A stretch of 64,000 nt of DNA, from positions 3,930,244-3,994,243 of the forward strand of contig CM046869.1 in NCBI GenBank assembly GCA_025617745.1, in the 5' to 3' direction. The notes under the pieces are model-generated. The model searched no databases. It saw only the letters and a list, made by a program, of their open reading frames with translations, and was not told the DNA's origin. Position numbers and translations under genes: made by a program. The stretch comes from Heliocidaris erythrogramma. Its lineage: Eukaryota > Echinodermata > Echinoidea > Camarodonta > Echinometridae. Positions within the stretch are counted from its first letter, which is position 1; each line of letters begins with the position of its first letter. Positions 11,411 to 21,300 of the stretch are shown one piece after another.

Positions 11411-12329
11411 CCCCGACGAGTTAGGACGTCTAGTCACAGCGCTCCTGAAATCGGGTCTTTTTAGTATCTTTTAGGCGCGCTTTTTCGCATCTTTAAAGCA
11501 CTTTTAGGTACCTATATTCTCTTAGATTATAGTACTTTGTGTTTTAGTAGTCACTTTTGCCGATTGAAAGGGATTTTGATTCCTTTTTCTTGGCAATTAT
11601 TTTTCACTTTTACGGTTAGCCCCACGTAGTTATATCTGTGTTTATGGGTGTTTCCGTTTGGCACCGAGCCTTTGGGTTCGGTGTTTGTTGTCATTTGCTG
11701 TGAAATTTGTTGTGCGTATCTCCAAATTTATTATTACCTGCACTCAGTCAAAGTATTTTAGTATATTTGTCTGTTTTATTGCAGTGTCACGAGTTCGGAA
11801 GAAGAAACAGCTAGGTCGCGGAGACCTGCTTCTTCCGAAGAGTCGTCTAGCAAGACGGCTCGGCCCTCCAGAACTCTCCCGAGTACTTCGGTACATGGGG
11901 GAGGAAGGAGGGCTGCAGGTAAGTTGCCTAGTGGTGTTTCCCTGCAGAGTTTGCCAGTCTCGGAGCTTGCGGCTTCGGGGCGGGTGGCGTTAACTGAGCT
12001 TGGGACGTCAACTCCGATGCCCGTGGCTTCGGGGTGGGTGGCGTCAGGTTCTAGTGGTGTGTTTCCCGCACGGTAGCGTTCACTCGCTTAAATCCGTTAG
12101 GGGAGACGCGTCCCACAAGTGGTTTGGATATCTCGAATCCAATCCCCGGTCGTTAAGACCAGAGGGGGAGATGTGTTTCCCGTACGGTAGCGTCCGTTCG
12201 TTTAAACCCGTTAGGGGAGATGCGTCCCACTACTGCAGGGCAGCTCACGGGCTCAGCCCATGTTGGTCTGGGTTCTCAAACCCTAGCCCCCGGCCGATGC
12301 CAATGGGGGAACGAGTACTTCCCGGGCTG

Positions 12330-12690
12330 CTAAATTTTTTTTCCCACGAACTTATTGTCCCTGTCCTCCCTGGCGCATGCGCACCTGATCCTTTCCGATC
12401 TAAATAAATTTCCCAATCATAGGGTTTATTCCGTAAGCGATATAATGACGGTTGCTCCCAGCGTTTTCCTGTGGCGAGATGCGTTAGCCCTCGGACATAT
12501 AACCTGAGGTATGTGGGTTCGACTCTCAGTTTGGACATTACAAAAATAACGTCTTGTATTTTTTTTTTGACAAAAAGTAGGATGAAACTTTGAAACCCCA
12601 TCCAACTCCAAGCATTGTAGGGCTATTTCAAAGTTGCGCATGCGTCAAGGACGATGTTGACAAAAAGTTCGTGGGAAAAAAAAGTTCGCT
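12330..12690. mobile_element. 361-bp inverted-repeat element with tRNA-like core
   Basis: Absent from DIRS copies 2-4 at the matching position. It is flanked by perfect 9-bp duplications cccgggctg (12321-12329 and 12691-12699). The ends are ~55-bp imperfect inverted repeats sharing ttttttttcccacgaact and gcgcatgcgca-like blocks. The interior contains a tRNA-like stretch (about 12468-12534) with the box B-type sequence gggttcgactctc. A 9-bp duplication suggests Mutator- or Merlin-type mobilisation; the superfamily is not proven. Confidence 0.8.
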
Positions 12691-13094
12691 CCCGGGCTGT
12701 CTATATTGCCAGCTGATGGGAATGCTCGAGCTAACAATTATGGGCGCTCTTCGGAGCAACAGTGCGTGACTACTTAGTAGTCGATGGGCAAATACCGAGT
12801 CATCTCTGTTCGCCCTTGCACTGAGTGCGAGACTACTAGTGCTCTCCTATTGCCGCTCTCTAGTGGTTCAATAGCGAGTTCACATGCCTTAGTAGTCTAT
12901 GGGCACATACCGAGTCATCTCATTCTGCCCTCGCACTGGGTGCTTTCAGCACCCGGCTCAGACTTTGGGTTCAATACCCATAAGTGCGGTCACCGGATCG
13001 AGTGATTACTTTCGGTTTGACCTGAGGTCACGATTACTAGTGCTCTCCTATTGTTGCCCACGGGCGGAACAATAAAGAGTTCACATACTATTAC

Positions 13095-13269
13095 AGAGAT
13101 GCCAACCGTTCCGGAATATGCATGAGGTCAAAATTAAAATGTGAATTACGCAACGGTTGAATGCTTGTGAGAGAAAACATGACAACAATAACCATGCTCT
13201 CCGCTATTCACTTGTCATGAAAGCCTTGAAATCCACCTCATACATATTCCGGAACAGTTGGCAACTCTG
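13095..13269. mobile_element. 175-bp MITE in DIRS copy 1
   Basis: The terminal inverted repeats are about 34 bp with few mismatches: cagagatgccaaccgttccg at the left and the complement of cggaacagttggcaactctg at the right. It is flanked by ctatta on both sides (13089-13094, 13270-13275). There is no ORF. Other DIRS copies lack it. Confidence 0.8.
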
Positions 13270-14639
13270 CTATTAGTAGTCAGTGGGCGTATACTGGGAT
13301 CTTGTCCCAGTCTGCCCTCGCACCTGGTTATTGAATAGCCCCTGGCCGACGCCGTATGGGGGAACGAGTGCTACCCGGGCTGTTGCTTGGCCAGCTGATG
13401 GGTAGACTTGAGCTCATTTTATGGGCGCTCTACGGAGCAACAGGTGTGCTGACCCGTTTGTGTGTGACTGCTAGTGCTCTATTGCCGCTCTCTAGTGGTT
13501 CAATAGCGAGTTCACATGCCTTTAGTAGTCGGTGGGCAAATGCCGGGTCATCCCGGTCCGCCCTTGCACTGGGCGCATTGGCGCCCGGCCCATGGCTGTT
13601 GCATCTTCTTGCTCAGTCGATATGGGTAATTAGTGCGCGTCTTTGGGTTCAATACCCTCAGCGCACTTCTCCCATAAAGGGAGGTGAGCGTCCCTCAGCG
13701 GAGGGTTCGGTTCGTGTTCCCGAAGGGCTTCGGGGATCCGAACGAAACCGAATAAACGCTCTAAAAAGCGGGTTTCGACTTAGGCTCCTTTTGAGCCAAT
13801 CAGAAGGAAGCCTAGGGAAGGGGCTAAAAGAGGCAAGGCTTTGCCCACCGGCCTCTCAAGCTGAGATGTTCGGTGTGAGATGGGCTCTGCCCAGACTCAG
13901 GGTTGGTCCCTTGTACCAGGCATCACATCCCCTGCTTTTGTCCCCTTTTTTGGGTCGGACATCAAGACTAATTAGCCTTTTATGGTTTATGGTCTTCTTT
14001 GTCTGTGACGGGATCACATGCGCCTCCTATTCTCGCAGCCTCGGGGCTCCGTCGGGTGAGGAGGCTTATGGCGGTTCATGGGTGAATCCGACTGTTTCGG
14101 CCTTTGTTCGTGATCCTTTGTCACGATCATTTCAGGCGGAACCAGTTTTAGAAGCGGCCTCTCAAGCTTCGGTTTCCGAATCGCTGGGGCAGACAGAGCC
14201 TCAGTCGCTCTCCCTTTGTGGGGTAGAAGCGATTGCTTTGTTCTAAACTTTCCCTGACTTTCAGTCAGCCCGCGCGCAGGGTTCGACTTTGCTTGGGTTC
14301 AGGCAGCGGGATTCCTCCGAGGGTATTTCTCTTGCGGAGGATTTCAAGCTGGATTATGGACGCATTGAAGCGGCGCTTCTTTTAAGCGTCATGTTTGGTT
14401 TGCAGTGGTCAGTTTTCCACTGCAGCTGCCTCGGTCATGTACCGTCGCAGAGTCTTGTTTCTTACGGCCCTTTGGGTTAAGGAGTCGGACATCGCACTGC
14501 TTCTCTCGGATGTTCCGTCTCGGGTCCTTTGCTTTTGGCGATGCGCGATAACAGGTCTCTGTCTTGTTTACATGCTCATCCTAAGTCGATGCGAGCCTCT
14601 GTCCGCGTCTTGGTTGGTGGCTGTCTTCGTTCCTTTCTC

Positions 14640-16287
14640 CCCGCTTGGGAGGCCATCTCCGGGGACGCTTGTTCTCTTTGACGGACGAGACGGATTCTTC
14701 ATAGATCTTTCCGCCCCGCTCCCCGGATGGGCTATAGGAACTCGGTCACCTCACAGGCCCTAGCTCGTTCTCGTGCCTCATCGGAGATTGAATCTCTGTT
14801 GAAAAAGTGGGCTATAGAAAGGGTAAGAGACTGGCCGTCTTTTTCCCTTTCTCCGACTTTTGTTATTCCCAAGCGCTCGGGAAAACTTCAGTACATTTTC
14901 GGATGGAGACTCTCGCCTCCATTCTCCCGTTGATCAAGAGGAAGGACTACGCGGTCTTGATAGTTTTCGAAGATGCGTATTTCCACTTTCCCATTCATCG
15001 CGCTTCGCGCGATCTTCTGGGGTTTTCTTTCCTCTCAGAGACTTATCGCTTTCGCACTCTTCCCTTCGGGCTGCGCCCAGTCCCTCGGGTTTTTACTCAG
15101 GTTGTAGCCGTGCTGGCAGCCTCTCTGAGGCGACGCGGCCTTCGGCTATTTTTGCTACCTGGACGATTGGCTTCTCCTAGCGAAGTCGCGCGATTGTTTG
15201 TTGGACGAGACTCGTTTGCTCGTCAATCTTACTCAAGACTTGGGTTTCCTAATATTTTGGGAAAAGTTAGAGTTAGTTCCTACTTGCAGCCCAGTTTTTC
15301 TGGGGGCTGTGTTGGACATTTGGAATCAGTTGGCTCGGCCCAGTCGAGACAGGTTTCTCACCATTGTCTCTGGCCAGCATGAGCTTGCGAGCTGCCGAAA
15401 GGTTCTTGCGCGAGGCAAGTCCTTCCGTACCCCCTCCCCTTCCGTTGATCTCGGTTTCGACGGACGCCTCTCGGTTGGGGTGGGGAGGACACTGCAACGG
15501 CAGCACGGTTGCGGGGGATTGGTCTCATCTTGGGACTCTTCCTCATATCAATGTCCTGGAGTTTATGGCAGTTCTGTTGACCTTGCTCCATTTCAGAAGT
15601 CGACTTCTCAGTCGTTCGGTTCTGATTCTCACGGACAATGTTACTGTGGCGGCATATATCAATCGGCAGGGAGGCACTCGTTCGGTTGCCCTGAATGCCC
15701 TAGCAGCTCAGCTGTGGAGGTGGTGTCGTCGCATGGCAATCACACCCGTGGCCTCTTTCATCCCCGGTCGGGAAAACCTCATTGCGGATTTTCTGTCTCG
15801 GGGCAGGGATCTTCCATCGGAATGGACGCTCCATCCGGAGGTATTTTGCCGCATTCGCAGTTGCCTAGGTCCACTGGAAGTGGATCTATTTGCGTCGGTG
15901 CTAAATCACCAGCTGCCGAAGTATTGCTCCCGTGTTCGCGATCAGGGAGCATGGGCTCTCGATGCTTTCTCCCTCAGCTGGGAGAACCTTCAGGGATTCG
16001 CCTTTCCTCCCTTCCAACTGATTCCGCGTGTCTTGCGGAAAATCAGGGAAGATCGGGCGCGGGTGCTCGTAATAGCTCCCTTTTGGCCCAGGAGGAATTG
16101 GTTTCCAGAACTTATGAGCCTCCTAAGGGCTCAACCGTTCGTTCTCCCGTTAAGAGCGGATCTGGTGTTACAGCCCCTATCGGGGATTCTTCACCACAGT
16201 CCGGAGTCTCTTCATTTGACTGCTTGGCCCCTGTCAGGGAATCTGCAAGACAGTCGGGTCTCTCTGATAGAGCCGCGGACTTTTTAA
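14640..16287 (+). pseudogene. DIRS copy 1 RT-RNase H, disrupted
   Basis: Recognisable pieces are the RT N-terminus (FVIPKRSGKL), a palm region (LLGFSFLSETYRF, LPFGLRPVPRVFTQVVAVL) and RNase H plus its C-terminal extension in one 307-residue frame at 15364-16287 (VSTDASRLGWGG, INVLEFMAV, LTDNVTVAAYINRQGG, GRENLIADFLSRGR). A 43-bp deletion at about 14890 removes the NLKRIN motif region and shifts frame, and a further frameshift removes the YLDD box. RNase H is intact; RT is not. Confidence 0.85.
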
Positions 16288-17184
16288 TGTCCAGTCGTAG
16301 GGTTTCTACTAGGGAAATTTACAATTCCCGTCTCTCGGTCTTTTTCCTTTGGTGCAAAGAGAGAAATCAAACCCCTTCTAAGGCTCCTATTGGTTCAATT
16401 GCGGATTTCTTAATCTCGTTATTTGACAAAGGGAGATCTATCTCTACTATCCGAGGCTACCGTTCGGCGATCGGGGCCATTCATTCGGGTTTCTCAGATG
16501 GTTCGGGGATTTCCAATTCCCCGCTACTAAGTGGTTTGATTCGTTCTTTCTGAAACGACCTTCTTTTTCTAAGTTAGTGCCGTCTTGGAGTCTGCCTAAG
16601 GTCCTGGAGGCCTTGGCGAAACCTCCTTTCGAACCGTTAGGTGAAGCTTCGCTTCATCATCTTACGGTTAAGATGCTCTTTTTGGTAGCTATTGCCTCTG
16701 GGCAGAGGCGCAGTACTCTTCATGCTCTCTGTCTTACTCCTGGTCATGTTCGCTGGGAGAGAAAAGGCGTTAGATTGATTCCTAGGGCTTCTTTTGTTGC
16801 CAAGAATCAGACAGCTGCCTCTGGCCCTGTTGAGATTTTTCTTTGTCCGCTTTCTAACTTTTCTTCGGTGCGTGAGGACAAAGTTTGGTGTCCTGTAAGG
16901 GCTCTCAAATGGTATATTGATAAGACTAAGTCTTATCGTAAGGATGATCAGTTGTTCCTGATCACTAGAGAGCCCTTTTATCGGACAGTAAGCCTCGTGC
17001 TCATGATACTCGTAGTGTCAGCACTTCTTGGGCTCTGTTTCAAGGTGTGGCGCTTGTTGATATTTTGAAGGCTGCTTATTGGCGTTCGCCCAATTCCTTC
17101 ATTTCTTGCTACCTTAGGGATGTTCCCGCAGGTGAAGCTTTGTTTGCGTCAGCCACCTTGAAGGCCGCTGTGTCTTCTTTGTAG
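16240..17184 (+). pseudogene. DIRS copy 1 tyrosine recombinase, disrupted
   Basis: The N-terminal core-binding part lies in a frame overlapping RNase H (DFLMSSRRVSTREIYNSR, IRGYRSAIGAIHSGF). After a 4-bp difference near 16543 the catalytic domain follows in another frame (IASGQRRSTLHALCLTPG with the first arginine). A deletion near 16975 removes ~60 bp; the end (ALVDILKAAYWRSP, CYLRDVPAGEALF) is readable up to the stop at 17182-17184. The overlap in a shifted frame with RT-RNase H is typical of DIRS elements. The enzyme would insert circular cDNA. Confidence 0.85.
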
Positions 17185-17253
17185 TCTTTGGTGTAATCCT
17201 ATTCCCTTCTGCTCGAAACATGCCTCCCGGTCTTTGAGTTGGCGCTGGTCTGG

Positions 17254-17346
17254 CATAATAGGTAGGTATATATGATTTATTGCAGTAAATTTGTAAAATC
17301 AGCACTGATTTTCTTATTTACTATATAAATCTATATACCTACCTAT
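17254..17346 (+). repeat. DIRS copy 1 internal complementary region
   Basis: This joins the reverse complement of the element's left end (cataataggtaggtatatat to gcagtaaat) directly to the reverse complement of its right end (ttgtaaaatcagcac onward). That is the internal complementary region known from DIRS-1, thought to template completion of a circular DNA intermediate. Confidence 0.85.
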
Positions 17347-17542
17347 GACCCTCCCTCCTTCCCCGCACCTTGCAAGCAACATGTTTCTTCTTGGGGTTGC
17401 TGGCAAAAGAGGAAGATGGCCGTAGCGTATTGACGCGCGTGAGTGGCGAAGGGGACAATACGATTACGGGGGGTGCGCACAATATTGTGACTCATGAGTG
17501 ATAAATTCTCGAAGGGGTCCCGTAGTCAAGACTACAGGCATA
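17347..17542 (+). repeat. DIRS copy 1 right terminal repeat core, standard orientation
   Basis: A 196-bp segment lying between the inverted arms acctacctat and ataggtaggt. It starts gaccctccctcc and ends gactacaggcata. Copy 4 has the same orientation; copy 3 has it reversed. Confidence 0.85.
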
Positions 17543-17598
17543 ATAGGTAGGTATATAGATTTATGTAGTAAATAAGAAAATCAGTGCTGATTTTACAA

Positions 17599-18345
17599 AT
17601 TAAATGCCAATTACACCACTATAGTTATGCTCAATAAATAAGGGTTAATTTCCAGCGAAGTTGAAAAATGATTTGCGAGTTTTTTCCTTCCCTTTATGTC
17701 ACTTTAGAAGAATATCGTGAAAGAAATATTACTTGAATGATTGCTCTTTAACTGCTCTCATATTCTGAATATGAGAAATACTTTAAAGATTCGACCAATT
17801 TTTGTCATATGTGAATGTGTTCCAATATTCACATCTCTACGTGCAGTAGGCTTACATGTGGATTTTAACGATTTTAGCAGTAATGAGTCAATTTCCTACC
17901 ATTCTAAGCATTCCAGGGACTTACAGTATAAAGCAATTCTCATGAACTACGTATAATGAATCTTTCCACATTGATTCCAGACAGTTTCTTTCACTATTCT
18001 CATAACCAGATCTCAACTTTATCTTTGATAACGGCGTTTAACGAAAAGTAAAATAACACTCTGCTGCAAGTTAAAACCATCATCGTTACATTACTTACAT
18101 GTGTTTTATCATGACCATGCTTTCTTCTTATACAGAGTTGCTATTATCTATTATCCTACTACCTATTGTGCTTGGTCTTTGTGAACAGGTATAATTTACA
18201 TACATCTGCATGTTCTGCTAACATCTCGGCAAAGTCTAAGATTCCCACCCTGGATGATAAATGGAGAGAAGTGTGTTCTTTGCATTTGTCATATCCTACC
18301 GTGCTCCATTATCCATAAAAAACCTAATAACATTTATATGAACCT
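17599..18345. other. Intronic DNA of the ankyrin gene, no other feature seen
   Basis: Unique, AT-rich sequence between DIRS copy 1 and the large ankyrin exon. Only short ORFs without recognisable content. The last ~30 bases before 18376 are the intron side of the candidate splice donor. Confidence 0.4.
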
Positions 18346-21300
18346 TTAAATCACCAACTTATTCGCCTGTATTACCTGTGTTAACAAATAATTTGTCACA
18401 TCAAGATGGCCTTGCTCTGCAGCTAGATGTAAAGCAGTCCTACCACCGCTGTCTCCCTTTTTCACATCAGCTCCTTGACTGATCAGATATTTGGTGACAT
18501 CAAGATGACCTTTGCTTGCAGCTTTGTGTAATGCGGTCCAACCTTCGTTATCTCCCTTATTCACATCAGCTCCTTGACTGATCAGATATTTGGTGACATC
18601 AAGATGACCCTCAAATGCGGCACTGTGTAATGCAGTCCAACCTTCGTTATCTCCCTTATCTCCCTTATTCACATCAGCTCCTTGACTGATCAGGTATTTG
18701 GTGACATCAAGATGACCATGAAATGCGGCACTGTGTAATGCAGTGCAACCTTCGTTATCTCCCTTATTCACCTCAGCTCCTTGACTGATCAGATATTTGG
18801 TGACATCAAGATGACCCTCCTGAGAAGCACTGTGTAATGCAGTGCAACCATCATTTCTTCCCTTTTTCACATCAGCTCCTTGACTGATCAGATATTTGGT
18901 GACATCAAGATGACCCTCCTGAGAAGCACTGTGTAATGCAGTCCAACCTTCGTTATCTCCCTTATTCACCTCGGCTCCTTGACTGATCAGATATTTGGTG
19001 ACATCAAGATGACCTTTGCTTGCAGCTTTGTGCAATGCAGTCCAACCTTCGTTATCTCCCTTATTCACATCAGCTCCTTGACTGATCAGATATTTGGTGA
19101 CATCAAGATGACCATCAAATGCGGCACTGTGTAATGCAGTCCAACCTTCGTTATCTCCCTTATCTCCCTTATTCACATCAGCTCCTTGACTGATCAGGTA
19201 TTTGGTGACATCAAGATGACCATGAAATGCGGCACTGTGTAATGCAGTGCAACCATCATTTCTTCCCTTTTTCACATCAGCTCCTTGACTGATCAGATAT
19301 TTGGTGACATCAAGATGACCATTAAATGCGGCACTGTGTAATGCAGTCCAACCATCATTTCTTCCCCTATTCACCTGGGCTCCTTGACTGATCAGATATT
19401 TGGTGACATCAAGATGACCCTCCTGAGAAGCACTGTGTAATGGAGTCCAACCTTCGTTATCTCCCTTATTCACCTCAGCTCCTTGACTGATCAGATATTT
19501 GGTGACATCAAGATGACCCTCCTGAGAAGCACTGTGTAATGGAGTCCAACCTTCGTTATCTCCCTTATTCACCTCAGCTCCTTGACTGATCAGATATTTG
19601 GTGACATCAAGATGACCTTTGCTTGCAGCTTTGTGCAATGCAGTCCAACCTTCGTTATCTCCCTTATTCACATCAGCTCCTTGACTGATCAGATATTTGG
19701 TGACATCAAGATGACCCTCCTGAGAAGCACTGTGTAATGCAGTCCAACCATCATTTCTTCCCCTATTCACCTGGGCTCCTTGACTGATCAGATATTTGGT
19801 GACATCAAGATGACCCTCCTGAGAAGCACTGTGTAATGCAGTCCAACCATCATTTCTTCCCTTTTTCACATCAGCTCCTTGACTGATCAGATATTTGGTG
19901 ACATCAAGATGACCATTAAATGCGGCACTGTGTAATGCAGTCCAACCATCATTTCTTCCCCTATTCACCTGGGCTCCTTTACTGATCAGATATTTGGTGA
20001 CATCAAGATGACCCTTCTTAGAAGCACTGTGTAATGCAGTCCAACCTTCGTTATCTCCCTTATTCACATCAGCTCCTTGACTGATCAGATATTTGGTGAC
20101 ATCAAGATGACCATTAAATGCGGCACTGTGTAATGCAGTCCAACCATCATTTCTTCCCCTATTCACCTGGGCTCCTTGACTGATCAGATATTTGGTGACA
20201 TCAAGATGACCTTTGCTTGCAGCTTTGTGTAATGCAGTCCAACCTTCGTTATCTCCCTTATTCACATCAGCTCCTTGACTGATCAGATATTTGGTGACAT
20301 CAAGATGACCATGAAATGCGGCACTGTGTAATGCAGTCCAACCATCATTTCTTCCCCTATTCACCTGGGCTCCTTGACTGATCAGATATTTGGTGACATC
20401 AAGATGACCTTTGCTTGCAGCTTTGTGTAATGCAGTCCAACCTTCGTTATCTCCCTTATTCACATCAGCTCCTTGACTGATCAGATATTTGGTGACATCA
20501 AGATGACCCTCCTGAGAAGCACTGTGTAATGCAGTCCAACCATCATTTCTTCCCTTTTTCACATCAGCTCCTTGACTGATCAGATATTTGGTGACATCAA
20601 GATGACCCTCCTGAGAAGCACTGTGTAATGCAGTCCAACCTTCGTTATCTCCCTTATCTCCCTTATTCACATCAGCTCCTTGACTGATCAGGTATTTGGT
20701 GACATCAAGATGACCATGAAATGCGGCACTGTGTAATGCAGTCCAACCATCATTTCTTCCCCTATTCACCTGGGCTCCTTGACTGATCAGATATTTGGTG
20801 ACATCAAGATGACCTTTGCTTGCAGCTTTGTGTAATGCAGTCCAACCTTCGTTATCTCCCTTATTCACATCAGCTCCTTGACTGATCAGATATTTGGTGA
20901 CATCAAGATGACCCTCCTTAGAAGCACTGTGTAATGCAGTCCAACCATCATTTCTTCCCTTTTTCACATCAGCTCCTTGACTGATCAGATATTTGGTGAC
21001 ATCAAGATGACCCTCCTGAGAAGCACTGTGTAATGCAGTCCAACCATCATTTCTTCCCTTTTTCACATCAGCTCCTTGACTGATCAGATATTTGGTGACA
21101 TCAAGATGACCCTCCTTAGAAGCACTGTGTAATGCAGTCCAACCATCATTTCTTCCCTTTTTCACATCAGCTCCTTGACTGATCAGATATTTGGTGACAT
21201 CAAGATGACCCTCCTGAGAAGCACTGTGTAATGCAGTCCAACCATCATTTCTTCCCTTTTTCACATCAGCTCCTTGACTGATCAGATATTTGGTGACATC

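Larger units (their letters stand above)
11784..14250 (+). pseudogene. DIRS copy 1 gag-like ORF, disrupted
   Basis: The frame at about 11784-12070 encodes the serine/glutamate-rich gag N-terminus (ASSEESSSKTARPSRTLPS, then ELAASGRVALTE). It is then broken by stops, a 361-bp transposon (12330-12690) and a 175-bp one (13095-13269). Later parts match gag of copies 3 and 4 (SVRVPEGLRGSERN; ASQASVSESLGQTEPQSL; CGVEAIALF). Its start codon has mutated: the ATG of copies 2 and 3 reads acg here. Confidence 0.75.
11233..17598 (+). mobile_element. DIRS-like retrotransposon copy 1 (complete ends, dead)
   Basis: A 6.37-kb DIRS-type element: left terminal repeat, gag, RT-RNase H, tyrosine recombinase, internal complementary region, then the inverted right terminal repeat. 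It begins atttactgcaataaatc and ends gtgctgattttacaa; no target duplication is seen, as expected for insertion by tyrosine recombinase. All three genes are frameshifted and two small transposons have entered gag. It lies in the intron of the minus-strand ankyrin gene, in opposite orientation to that gene. Confidence 0.9.

Noticed and set aside
12468..12534. Separate SINE with its own target duplication inside the 361-bp element
   Set aside because: No direct repeats were found around the tRNA-like part alone; the only clear 9-bp duplication surrounds the whole element.
15273..15591. Minus-strand ORFs within DIRS elements (repeated in copies 2-4)
   Set aside because: They recur only because the sense-strand RNase H region is conserved and GC-rich; they are antisense shadows.
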